The position numbers and the translations under genes were made by a program. Source: Lactobacillus hamsteri DSM 5661 = JCM 6256 (GTDB taxonomy: Bacteria; Bacillota; Bacilli; Lactobacillales; Lactobacillaceae). Taken from it: a DNA stretch of 48,332 nt. The stretch lies in NCBI RefSeq assembly GCF_000615445.1, contig NZ_BALY01000012.1, positions 1-48,332 of the forward strand. Reading direction: 5' to 3'. This document shows, piece after piece, positions 15,901 to 23,985 of this stretch. The notes under the pieces were generated by a model, which was given only the letters and a program-made list of their open reading frames with translations, made no database searches and was not told the origin of the DNA. How positions within the stretch are numbered: the stretch's first letter is position 1; the number at the start of each line of letters is the position of its first letter.

Positions 15901-16797
15901 TTAGTTAATGCCTGCTTCATGATGTTCTCCTTTTAATGATTTTTTTAATTCATTTAAAAATAAATTTTCTAAATTGGAAAGTTTAATATTTTTCTTCCAA
16001 ATGACAATATTAGGATCAAATATTTCAGGCTCAAGCGGGCGTGCAACTAAGTTATTATCTAACCCTTTATCTAAAAGTCCGGCATAAGTAAGTTGAACCA
16101 TATGTCCTTGCTCAGCTAATAAGGAAGAGTTAAAACTCAAATTACAATTCACGGGATTTTTAACATCATTGTTACCCCACCAATTTTTGAATTTATCGCT
16201 AACCAAGGTTTGATTGGATGAAATAATTGGATAATTCGAAAGATCTGCCGGAGTTACGGTTTTCTTTTTTTCTAAAGATAAATTTTTATTAAAAATAGCA
16301 ACGAATTGATTCTTTTCTGGCAAAACCAAAGTATTAAAATCGTCTAAAGGACGTTCGCCCATAACAACGCCAAAATCAAGCGTACCATTATTAACTCGAG
16401 CTTCTACATCATCAGCATTAGCGTCAATAATCCTTATTTGAACATCAGGATGAGCACATAAGATATGATCAATAATTTTCATAATATGACGCATGGCTAA
16501 AGTCTGACCTGCACCAATTGCTAAAGTTCCCGAAACAACTTTTCTGCTTTCAAGGGATGAAGTTGTATTGTCCGTTAAGGCAACAATTTCTTGAGCACGA
16601 TCTTTTAAAAAATATCCTTCTTCGGTTAAGGCTAGTTTTCGATGATTTCTAATGAAAAGATCTACGCCAAGTTCATTTTCTAAATCTTTAATTTGGGTTG
16701 ATAAAGAAGGCTGTGCAATATGCAATTTTTGTGCAGCCTTAGTGAAATTCTTTTCTTCGCAAACTGCTAAAAAATAGCGTAATACTCTAACATCCAT
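15901..16797 (-). CDS. LysR-family transcriptional regulator 1
   Basis: The start at ATG 16797 (MDVRVLRYF) has GGAGG six bases upstream; the longer frame to 16899 crosses the divergent promoter. The 298-residue protein has the LysR helix-turn-helix (NFTKAAQKLHIAQPSLSTQI) and a periplasmic-binding-like effector domain. It closely resembles the LysR at 20214-21089, most strongly in the first 70 residues. It is divergent from the hydrolase gene at 16940, and the box CTATA-N9-TATAA starts within its own leader, suggesting autorepression with activation of the neighbour. Confidence 0.93.
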   Translation of the reverse strand: MDVRVLRYFLAVCEEKNFTKAAQKLHIAQPSLSTQIKDLENELGVDLFIRNHRKLALTEEGYFLKDRAQEIVALTDNTTSSLESRKVVSGTLAIGAGQTLAMRHIMKIIDHILCAHPDVQIRIIDANADDVEARVNNGTLDFGVVMGERPLDDFNTLVLPEKNQFVAIFNKNLSLEKKKTVTPADLSNYPIISSNQTLVSDKFKNWWGNNDVKNPVNCNLSFNSSLLAEQGHMVQLTYAGLLDKGLDNNLVARPLEPEIFDPNIVIWKKNIKLSNLENLFLNELKKSLKGEHHEAGIN

Positions 16798-16807
16798 ATT
16801 ATTCCTC

Positions 16808-16876
16808 CTATAGTTAATACCTATAATATACCAAATGAAATAGGTATTTAACATTTTAATTGGAAATCCATATAAT
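16808..16876 (+). promoter_or_regulatory. LysR-type box and promoter of DLH-like hydrolase
   Basis: CTATA-N9-TATAA (16808-16826) has its ATA 37 bases before TTTAAC (16847-16852), and 18 bases later a perfect TATAAT (16871-16876). ATACCTAT (16817-16824) and ATAGGTAT (16840-16847) also form an 8-bp inverted repeat. The box overlaps the lysR1 leader on the other strand. Member L of the family. Confidence 0.68.
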
Positions 16877-16939
16877 TTAATTAATAAATTTGAAGACATA
16901 ATTTTTAATTAAAAAATGATAGATAAGAAAGGAAAAAAT

Positions 16940-17944
16940 ATGACAAAATTAGCAAACGATACAAGAGTATTTAAGATTGATCCAAGTATTGAAGTACAAA
17001 ATGTCCGCTTTGATAATCGTTATGGTTTTACTTTAGCTGGTCATCTTTACTTGCCAAAGGATTTTGAAGATGGCAAGAAGTATGCCGCAATTGCTATTTC
17101 AGGTCCATTTGGTGCTGTTAAGGAACAATCAAGTGGTTTATATGCACAAACTTTAGCTGAACGTGGCTTTGTAACTCTTGCTTTTGACAACTCAACTACT
17201 GGTGAAAGTTCAGGCAAGAAGCGTAACATGGCTTCTCCTGATATCTTCGTTGAAGATTACTCAGCAGCCGTTGACTTCTTAGGTATGCAAAAGTTTGTTG
17301 ATCGTGAACGAATCGGTGCGATCGGTATTTGTGGCCTTGGTTCACACGTTTTAACTGCTGCTTCAATTGATGTTCGTATTAAGGCCGTTGCTACTAGCGT
17401 TATGTACGATATGTCAGAATCAATGTGGGATGGTCTTAACAACTCTAAGACTGAGCAACAATGTGAGCTTGAAAAGAAGTACTTAGCTGACATGCGTTGG
17501 AAGGAAGCTGAAGAAGGTCAAGTTAACGGTCCTCATGAATTAGCCTTTGATGAAAACAACAAGCCAATTTACTGGGATAAGATGTTTGGCAAGACTTTGC
17601 CTGAAGGTGCAGATCCTGTAACTACTGATTTCTTTAACTACTATGTTGGTCGTGCTTTCCACCCACGCTCAGTTAACTCAAATGGTGCTTGGGATGCTTT
17701 GACTCCATGGGGTTACTACAACTTCCCATTACAACAAAGAATTGATAAAATTACTGCTCCTAAGCTTGTTGTTACTGGTGAAAAGGCACACTCACGTTAC
17801 ATGGCTGAAGAAGCATATGAAAAGATGAATGATCCTAAGGAATTAGTAATCGTGCCAGATGCTACACACGTTGACTTATATGACCAAATGGATAAGATTC
17901 CATTTGATAAGTTTGAAAGCTTCTTTAAGGAAAATTTGAAGTAA
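16940..17944 (+). CDS. alpha/beta hydrolase with cysteine nucleophile motif (YcjY/DLH-like)
   Basis: The start at ATG 16940 follows AAAGGAAA. The 334-residue protein has the alpha/beta-hydrolase plan: strand and oxyanion loop AISGPFG, LAFDNSTTGES, and a nucleophile elbow GICGLG with Cys131 where most relatives have Ser. The C-terminal VVTGEKAHSRY and DATHVDLYD carry the likely acid and base. Cysteine here recalls dienelactone hydrolase and YcjY-like proteins. Nearly all lysines use AAG and codons look tuned for high expression. It is divergent from lysR1, its likely regulator. Confidence 0.87.
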   Translation: MTKLANDTRVFKIDPSIEVQNVRFDNRYGFTLAGHLYLPKDFEDGKKYAAIAISGPFGAVKEQSSGLYAQTLAERGFVTLAFDNSTTGESSGKKRNMASPDIFVEDYSAAVDFLGMQKFVDRERIGAIGICGLGSHVLTAASIDVRIKAVATSVMYDMSESMWDGLNNSKTEQQCELEKKYLADMRWKEAEEGQVNGPHELAFDENNKPIYWDKMFGKTLPEGADPVTTDFFNYYVGRAFHPRSVNSNGAWDALTPWGYYNFPLQQRIDKITAPKLVVTGEKAHSRYMAEEAYEKMNDPKELVIVPDATHVDLYDQMDKIPFDKFESFFKENLK

Positions 17945-17964
17945 TATAAATTAATAATAATTAG

Positions 17965-17994
17965 AAGATTACGTCTTGTGACGTAATCTTTTTT
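17965..17994 (+). terminator. rho-independent terminator
   Basis: AAGATTACGTC-ttgt-GACGTAATCTT is a perfect 11-bp stem followed by TTTT. Confidence 0.88.
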
Positions 17995-18062
17995 CATACA
18001 TAAAAGTTATAGATATCGCGAAAAATTAAGTATTAAACATAATATCTAATAAGCTTTATAAT
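17995..18062 (+). promoter_or_regulatory. LysR-type box and promoter of DUF3737 gene
   Basis: CATA-N9-TATAG (17995-18012) lies directly after the terminator. Its ATA is 37 bases before TTAAAC (18033-18038), and 18 bases later is a perfect TATAAT (18057-18062). Member F. Confidence 0.65.
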
Positions 18063-18116
18063 TTTAAGTAAGTAGAGCAAACAACTTTTATTATTAATAT
18101 AGAAAGAATTAACCAT

Positions 18117-19007
18117 ATGAAAGCAATTAATAATCATTACTTTGAAGGCGAACGTATTCTTTATGGTCTTGAAGATGCAGAACTTAATAGCATTACTTTT
18201 GGTCATGGTGAATCGCCACTTAAAGAAGCTAAAAATATTAAACTTACGGATTCAATTTTTAAATGGAAATATCCACTTTGGTACGATGAAAATGTCGAAG
18301 TGGAAAATACTACTTTTGAAACTATGTCACGCAGTGGTATTTGGTATACCAAGAATATTTCTATTAAAAATTCTGCGTTGCAAGCGCCAAAATTATTCAG
18401 AAGAGCAGAAGGTATTACTTTAGACAATGTTCATTTCTCTGATGCGGAAGAAACAATGTGGACTTGTAAAGATATTAAAATTACCAACACTCAAATCAAC
18501 GGTGATTACTTTGGTAAAGATAGTGAAAATATTTACCTTGATAATGTAAGCATTATTGGTAATTATTGTTTTGATGGTGCTAAAAATATTGAAGTACACA
18601 ATTCTACGTTTGTTTCTAAAGATGTATTTTGGAATTGTGATAATGTGACTATTTATGATTCAACAATCGATGGAGAATATTTAGCTTGGAATACCAAAAA
18701 TATTAAATTTATCAATTGTAAGATTGAAAGTGATCAGGGACTTAATTACATTGATCATCTTGAAATGAAAAATACCAGCTTGATTCATACTGACTTAGCT
18801 TTTGAATATGTTTCAAATATTGATGCAGAAATTACAACAAAAATCGAAAGTGTTAAGAATCCTATTTCTGGAAAAATTGTTGCACCAGCAATTGGTGAAT
18901 TGATTATGGATGCTGATAAAGTTGATCCAAGCAAGACGGAGATTGTTTGTGATAAGATCGATGTGAAGACAAATCATTCAGATCAAAATCAACTTCCAAA
19001 GGATTAG
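18117..19007 (+). CDS. DUF3737 family beta-helix protein
   Basis: This 296-residue protein is built of imperfect repeats of about 20 residues such as NIKLTDSIFKWKYPLWYDEN, NISIKNSALQAPKLF and NIYLDNVSIIGNYCF, the pattern of a right-handed parallel beta-helix, and it matches DUF3737. No signal peptide is present, so it acts in the cytoplasm. It is followed by the MalY-like gene (9 bases) and likely shares its transcript. Function is not established. Confidence 0.85.
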   Translation: MKAINNHYFEGERILYGLEDAELNSITFGHGESPLKEAKNIKLTDSIFKWKYPLWYDENVEVENTTFETMSRSGIWYTKNISIKNSALQAPKLFRRAEGITLDNVHFSDAEETMWTCKDIKITNTQINGDYFGKDSENIYLDNVSIIGNYCFDGAKNIEVHNSTFVSKDVFWNCDNVTIYDSTIDGEYLAWNTKNIKFINCKIESDQGLNYIDHLEMKNTSLIHTDLAFEYVSNIDAEITTKIESVKNPISGKIVAPAIGELIMDADKVDPSKTEIVCDKIDVKTNHSDQNQLPKD

Positions 19008-19015
19008 TGATAAAT

Positions 19016-20179
19016 ATGAAATATGATTTTGTAACTGTACCCAATCGTAAGGACACAGATTCAGTTAAATGGGATGTAAAAACTAACGAATTGCCGATGT
19101 GGATTGCAGATATGGATTTTAAAACCGCTCCTGAAATTATGGAAGCAATGAAGCGCAAAATTGAATTGGGTGCTTTTGGGTATGAATGGCCAGGCGAAGA
19201 TTACTTCAATGCTGTTGCTGATTGGTATGAAAAAGAACACAATCATCGTCCAAAAAATGAATGGATGGTTTTTACAACAGGGGTTGTACCTGCAATTTCA
19301 TCGATTGTACGTCGAATTTCACATATTGGTGATAACGTCTTAGTACAAGAACCTGTTTACAATATCTTTTATAATTCAATTGAAAATAATGGTCGCCATG
19401 TTTTGTCCAGTGACTTAGTATTTAATGGTGAAAGTTATCAGATCGATTGGAAAGATCTAGAAGAAAAATTGGCTTTACCGTTAACAACTTTGATGATCTT
19501 TTGTAATCCTCATAATCCAACAGGTAAAGTTTGGACGAAAGATGAAGTGCAAAAGATTGCCGATCTTTGTTATAAGCATCATGTTGTATTGCTCTCCGAT
19601 GAAATTCATGGTGATTTGATTCGTAAAGGAAATGATTATACGCCAATTTTTTCTGTAGAAGGAAGTGCGCGTAATAATGTGATTTCACTTGTTTCACCAA
19701 GTAAGACATTTAATGTTGCAGCACTTCACGCTGCTACGGCTATCGTTCCTAATGAAAACCTTCGAAATATGGTAAATCGTGGTTTAAATAGTGATGAAGT
19801 TGCCGAACCAAATTTGTTAGCAATTCCAGGAACAATTGCGGCATACGAACATGGTCATGAATGGCGCCAATGCTTACTCAAACAATTGAATGAGAATTTT
19901 GATTATACAGAAAAATTTATCAAAAGGCATATTCCACAAGTCAAGTCTGTTTCAGGAAGTGCTACCTACTTAATTTGGCTTGATGTTAGTGAAATTACTG
20001 ATGATTCACAAAATTTAGCTGATTTTTTACGTAAAGAAACTGGCTTGATTGTTTCTGCAGGAAGCGTATATCGTGGAAATGGGCATGATTTTCTGAGAAT
20101 GAATTTAGCGTGTCCGTTAGAAATGGTCAAAGATGGTATGAATCGTTTGAAAAACGGTATTGAAAAATATTCTGAATAA
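19016..20179 (+). CDS. MalY/PatB-type aminotransferase-fold C-S lyase
   Basis: This 387-residue fold-type I PLP enzyme starts MKYDFVTVPNRKDTDSVKWD, the typical MalY/PatB N-terminus, so I choose ATG 19016 over GTG 19007. The PLP lysine lies in SPSKTFN, with SDEIHGDLI before it and FLRMNLACP near the end. The family cleaves cystathionine or cysteine conjugates to thiols, pyruvate and ammonia. It follows the DUF3737 gene closely and is closed by a terminator, so both are probably under the LysR-box promoter. Confidence 0.9.
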   Translation: MKYDFVTVPNRKDTDSVKWDVKTNELPMWIADMDFKTAPEIMEAMKRKIELGAFGYEWPGEDYFNAVADWYEKEHNHRPKNEWMVFTTGVVPAISSIVRRISHIGDNVLVQEPVYNIFYNSIENNGRHVLSSDLVFNGESYQIDWKDLEEKLALPLTTLMIFCNPHNPTGKVWTKDEVQKIADLCYKHHVVLLSDEIHGDLIRKGNDYTPIFSVEGSARNNVISLVSPSKTFNVAALHAATAIVPNENLRNMVNRGLNSDEVAEPNLLAIPGTIAAYEHGHEWRQCLLKQLNENFDYTEKFIKRHIPQVKSVSGSATYLIWLDVSEITDDSQNLADFLRKETGLIVSAGSVYRGNGHDFLRMNLACPLEMVKDGMNRLKNGIEKYSE

Positions 20180-20184
20180 AGAAA

Positions 20185-20210
20185 AAAGCTCTAGAATTTT
20201 CTAGAGCTTT
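20185..20210. terminator. terminator between convergent genes
   Basis: AAAGCTCTAGAA pairs with TTCTAGAGCTTT, with A-rich and T-rich flanks for the malY-like gene and lysR2. Confidence 0.82.
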
Positions 20211-20213
20211 TAT

Positions 20214-21089
20214 TTACGCCTTAATTTGTGCTTTTAACTCTTCTAAAAACTTGGCACATAAGTTAGACATCGCTGAATTCTTTTTCCAAATCAAGATCAT
20301 TGGATCCCAAATTTCAGGTGAAAGAGGCCGCATAACAAAGTTAGGATCTTTAATTGCCGATAAATCTCTATAACCAATCAAAATTGAGTTTGTTTCATGA
20401 GCAAGAAGAGAGGAATTATACAATAGGTTAGATTTAGCGATAATTTTTAATTTATCAGCATCATTACCTAAATCAGTTTTTAATTTTTGTAGGAAGCCAC
20501 TTTGCTTACTCATAACAATTGGATAATCAATTAAATCATGTAAAGTGATTTCCTTCTTTTTTGCCAAAGGCAAGCTTTGGTCAAAGTAGGCTACAAATTT
20601 ATTTTTTTCTGGTAGAATTAGGCTTTCAAAATTACTAAGGTCACGGTTGCCCATGATAATACCAAAGTCATAAATGCCATTATTGATTTTTTCTTCGATT
20701 TCATCACCGTTGGCATCATCAATATCTATTTGTACATCAGGATATTTAATAGCAATTTCACCTAATAATTTCATTACTTTATTTAATAGCGGGCTTTCAC
20801 CAGCACCGATTCTCAAAACGCCAGAAATAATTTTATCTTTTTGCAATGATTTTTCGGTGGCATCGGTTAAATTTAAAATATCTTGTGCACGATCACGTAA
20901 AAAGTAGCCTTCTTGGGTTAAAGAAACCTTACGGTGTTCACGGATAAATAGATTGACACCGAGTTCGTCTTCTAAATCTTTAATTTGTTTTGATAAAGCT
21001 GGTTGTGAGACATGCATTTTATCAGCGGCTCTAGTAAAATTACGTTCTTCACATACAGCTAAAAAATATCTGAGTAGTCTGAGTTCCAT
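20214..21089 (-). CDS. LysR-family transcriptional regulator 2
   Basis: The start at ATG 21089 (MELRLLRYF) is set by alignment with LysR 1; a ribosome site is hardly visible. The 291-residue protein carries the helix-turn-helix NFTRAADKMHVSQPALSKQI and a LysR effector domain with the conserved NGIYDFGIIMGNRDL strand. Sequence shared with LysR 1 (for instance RYFLAVCEE, EEGYF/QEGYF, LPEKNKFVA) shows a duplication. It is divergent from the aldo/keto reductase operon, and the box at 21098-21115 lies in its own leader. Confidence 0.93.
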   Translation of the reverse strand: MELRLLRYFLAVCEERNFTRAADKMHVSQPALSKQIKDLEDELGVNLFIREHRKVSLTQEGYFLRDRAQDILNLTDATEKSLQKDKIISGVLRIGAGESPLLNKVMKLLGEIAIKYPDVQIDIDDANGDEIEEKINNGIYDFGIIMGNRDLSNFESLILPEKNKFVAYFDQSLPLAKKKEITLHDLIDYPIVMSKQSGFLQKLKTDLGNDADKLKIIAKSNLLYNSSLLAHETNSILIGYRDLSAIKDPNFVMRPLSPEIWDPMILIWKKNSAMSNLCAKFLEELKAQIKA

Positions 21090-21097
21090 ATTAATAC

Positions 21098-21165
21098 CAT
21101 AACTAAAATTTATAATTAAGCACATATACAAAGTATTTCACATAAATTATAACCTATTTTATAGT
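21098..21165 (+). promoter_or_regulatory. LysR-type box and promoter of aldo/keto reductase operon
   Basis: CATA-N9-TATAA (21098-21115) has its ATA 37 bases before TTTCAC (21136-21141), and 18 bases later TATAGT (21160-21165). It lies between divergent lysR2 and the operon. The dyad centre is about 66 bases before the expected start. Member D. Confidence 0.68.
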
Positions 21166-21213
21166 TTTAAGTGAAGATAAGATTATGGTTGTTTAGAAGG
21201 ATGGCAATCAATT

Positions 21214-22251
21214 ATGAAATATAATAATTTAGGTAATTCAGATTTAAAAGTTTCGCAATTTGCATTGGGATGCATGGGTTTCGGTAAAGGTTCAGGAAAC
21301 GGCGTTAATGATCGCTCATGGACTGTTGGTCAGGAACAAGCAGATCAAGTAATTCAAAAAGCTTTAGACTTAGGCTTAAATTTCTTTGATACAGCTCCAG
21401 CTTATCAAGCCGGTGCAAGTGAACGAATTTTAGGCAACGCAATTAATAAATTTGCTGATCGTGATAAAGTAGTTATTGCAACTAAATTTGCCACAAGAAC
21501 ACAAGATGAAATCGATAATCATATTTCTGGTAAAGAACACGTTATCAATTCGTTGAATCAAAGTTTGAAAAATTTAAATATGGACTATGTTGATTTATAT
21601 ATTTACCATATTTGGGATTGGCTTACTCCAATGGAAGAAATTGCCGAGGGCTTGAATGAAGTTGTTAAGCAAGGAAAAGCTCGTTATATTGGTATTTCCA
21701 ATGCTTATGCTTGGCAAATTGCTCAAATGAATAATTATATGAAGGCAAAAGGATATCCTCAATTTATTTCTATTCAGGATCACTATAATTTGATTTATAG
21801 AGAAGATGAAAGAGAACTATTTACTTTTGCTCATGAAGATAATTTAGGTATTACTCCATACAGTCCACTTGCTAGTGGTCGATTGGCTCATCCTTTTGGT
21901 ACTCAAACTGCCAGAAGAAAGCAGGATCTTTTCTCAGAAAAAGATAAATATGGGCGTTATACTCAAATTGATAAACCAATTATTGATCGGGTTGAAGAAA
22001 TTGCCGAAAAGCATAATGTGCCAATGGCGGCTGTTTCTCTTGCTTGGCTAAAAACTAAAGTTACGGCTCCAATCGTTGGTGCAACTAAGGTTCATCACTT
22101 AGAGGCTTTAGAAAAAGCACTGGAATTGAACTTAACCGATCAAGAAATTTCTCATTTAGAAGAACCATATCAGGTTCATGACTTAGAAGGAGTTATGGCT
22201 GATAATCGTAATCGTGAGAATAACTGGCAAAATTATTTGAAGAAACATTAA
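21214..22251 (+). CDS. aldo/keto reductase (YajO/IolS-like)
   Basis: This 345-residue reductase has the tetrad Asp59, Tyr64, Lys91 and His132 (NFFDTAPAY, ATKFA, YIYHIWD) and the C-terminal IVGATKVHH cofactor site. The long insert FGTQTARRKQDLF is typical of the AKR11/13-like group. It is the first gene of an operon with an amidohydrolase and a tandem ABM protein, divergent from LysR 2. It probably reduces a carbonyl compound linked to the other two enzymes. Confidence 0.92.
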   Translation: MKYNNLGNSDLKVSQFALGCMGFGKGSGNGVNDRSWTVGQEQADQVIQKALDLGLNFFDTAPAYQAGASERILGNAINKFADRDKVVIATKFATRTQDEIDNHISGKEHVINSLNQSLKNLNMDYVDLYIYHIWDWLTPMEEIAEGLNEVVKQGKARYIGISNAYAWQIAQMNNYMKAKGYPQFISIQDHYNLIYREDERELFTFAHEDNLGITPYSPLASGRLAHPFGTQTARRKQDLFSEKDKYGRYTQIDKPIIDRVEEIAEKHNVPMAAVSLAWLKTKVTAPIVGATKVHHLEALEKALELNLTDQEISHLEEPYQVHDLEGVMADNRNRENNWQNYLKKH

Positions 22252-22280
22252 ATTATTAAAGTAATAGGTAGGAGAAAAAC

Positions 22281-23195
22281 ATGACAAGGATTGATGCTTT
22301 TGCTCATATATTGACGCCAAATTATTATCAAGAAATGCTAAAAATTGCACCCGAGATTCCTAAACAATATCCTTTTATCAAAATAAAGACCTTGCTTGAT
22401 TTAGATGAAAGAATTAAGTATTGGCCCGCAGAAGATGTTAAGCAAGTTATTTCTTTTGCTAATATTAATGCTGAGGATTATGTTGATGGAAAACAAGCAG
22501 CAGTTTTGTGCAGAGAAGCTAATCGGGAGCTTTCAGAAATAGTAAAAAATAATTCTAAATATTTTGAATCAGGAGTAGGGATGCTTCCGATGAACAATAT
22601 TTCTGCTGCATGTGATATTTTGGAAGAAATTAAAAAGTCCAAATATTTAGTTGGTGCACAAATTTTTACGCGTCATTTGGGTAAAAGTATTGCCGATCCA
22701 CAATTTGAGCCAATTTTTAAAAAGGCTTCAGAATTAGGGTTGCCACTATGGATGCATCCCGTTTTTGACAATCGTAAACCTGATAATAACTTGGTATTTT
22801 CATGGGAATATGAGTTATCTCAAGCAATGCTTCAATTAGTTCAAAATGATCTATTTGAAAAATATCCAAATATAAAGATTATTATTCATCATGCTGGAGC
22901 TATGGTGCCATTTTTCTCAGGTAGAATTAATCATATTTTGGATGAAAAACATGCCGATGATTTTAAAAAGTTTTATGTTGATACAGCGATTTTAGGAAAT
23001 TCGGCTGCCCTTTGTTTGGCAATTAAGTATTATGGAGTTGATCATATTCTGTTTGGAACTGATGCGCCATTTGCTGTAATGCCTGCGGGAGCGACAGAAA
23101 TAATTTCTGATGCAATAAATTCGATTTGCTTATCAGTTGATAACTTAGATAAAATTTATCAACAAAATTATTTAAAAATTGTAGGAGGTAATTAA
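22281..23195 (+). CDS. amidohydrolase family protein (ACMSD/decarboxylase-like)
   Basis: This 304-residue TIM-barrel protein matches the Amidohydro_2 family, which includes ACMSD and aromatic decarboxylases. The usual N-terminal HxH metal motif reads FAH (IDAFAHILTP), so only the second His remains. Later metal/catalytic positions are present: WMHP, IIIHHAGAM and FGTDAPF. It lies between the aldo/keto reductase (29 bases) and the ABM gene (1 base), so the three are one operon. Decarboxylation or hydrolysis of a cyclic or aromatic acid is likely, but the substrate is unknown. Confidence 0.85.
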   Translation: MTRIDAFAHILTPNYYQEMLKIAPEIPKQYPFIKIKTLLDLDERIKYWPAEDVKQVISFANINAEDYVDGKQAAVLCREANRELSEIVKNNSKYFESGVGMLPMNNISAACDILEEIKKSKYLVGAQIFTRHLGKSIADPQFEPIFKKASELGLPLWMHPVFDNRKPDNNLVFSWEYELSQAMLQLVQNDLFEKYPNIKIIIHHAGAMVPFFSGRINHILDEKHADDFKKFYVDTAILGNSAALCLAIKYYGVDHILFGTDAPFAVMPAGATEIISDAINSICLSVDNLDKIYQQNYLKIVGGN

Positions 23196-23196
23196 G

Positions 23197-23865
23197 ATGA
23201 AGTTGTCTAATGCTCCAATTTTTAGAATTTATCAATTAGATGTAAATGATGAAAATCGCAATGCTTTTCTTGAAGGCGGTAAAGATAATATTTTAACTTC
23301 CATTAAAAATGAGCCTGGAACTTTAGCAATGTTTTTGGCTCATAATAGTGAAGAAAATGACAAAAATTACATGGTTGAAGTTTATCGCGATAATAATGCC
23401 TATCAAACTCATGTAAATTCCCCTCAATTTAATCGTTATCGTGAGAATGCTCCAAGAATTGTTCAATCAACTTTAATGTGGGATTTACAAACAGAATTTA
23501 TTGCTACTAAGTCCGATAAGTTGGATGTTGTCGGCGACAATGATTTTTCAATCCATTTGGCGAAAGTTTCAATTGAAAAGGGGAAGAAGCAAGAATTCGC
23601 TGACGTAGTCGAAAATGAAATGCGTATTTCCGTAACCGAAGAACCAGGTGTAATTGCGATGTTTGCGGGAACTGATAAGAATAGTACTGATGATTGGTAC
23701 TTCTACGAAATTTATAAAAATGATGATGCTTATAATACCCATATTAGAAGTCAACAATTTAAAGATTATATTTCAGGAAGTCAAGATTGGTTAACGGATA
23801 AGAAATTACAAGTTTTGAATGGCGATATTTTAACTAGCCAAGATCAACTTGAATTTAATAATTAA
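23197..23865 (+). CDS. tandem antibiotic-biosynthesis-monooxygenase (ABM) domain protein
   Basis: This 222-residue protein has two copies of the ABM ferredoxin-like fold: about residues 5-95 (NEPGTLAMFLAHN, MVEVYRDNNAYQTH, SPQFNRY) and about 115-205 (EEPGVIAMFAGTD, FYEIYKNDDAYNTH, SQQFKDY). ABM proteins are small cofactor-free quinone-forming oxygenases or quinol-binding stress proteins. It follows the amidohydrolase by one base, so production is coupled. A terminator follows. Confidence 0.88.
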   Translation: MKLSNAPIFRIYQLDVNDENRNAFLEGGKDNILTSIKNEPGTLAMFLAHNSEENDKNYMVEVYRDNNAYQTHVNSPQFNRYRENAPRIVQSTLMWDLQTEFIATKSDKLDVVGDNDFSIHLAKVSIEKGKKQEFADVVENEMRISVTEEPGVIAMFAGTDKNSTDDWYFYEIYKNDDAYNTHIRSQQFKDYISGSQDWLTDKKLQVLNGDILTSQDQLEFNN

Positions 23866-23867
23866 TG

Positions 23868-23911
23868 AAAACCTCAACTTAGTTCAGTTCAAGATCTAAG
23901 TTAAGGTTTTT
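23868..23911 (+). terminator. rho-independent terminator
   Basis: AAAACCTCAACTTAG pairs with CTAAGTTAAGGTTTT (one mismatch), followed by T. It resembles the outer stem of the long repeat at 7188-7299. Confidence 0.8.
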
Positions 23912-23985
23912 AGTTTCACTTGGGTAATTATTGATATAATTATATTATTTCATTAAAACATAATTATGACTTTTTTGAGGTAGAT

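Noticed and set aside
16798-16899. Longer N-terminus for LysR 1
   Set aside because: It crosses the divergent promoter and box, and the family start MDVRVLRYF follows GGAGG.
18117-19007. CRISPR-like or DNA repeat within the DUF3737 gene
   Set aside because: The repetition is at protein level (beta-helix turns) with poor DNA identity and no spacers.
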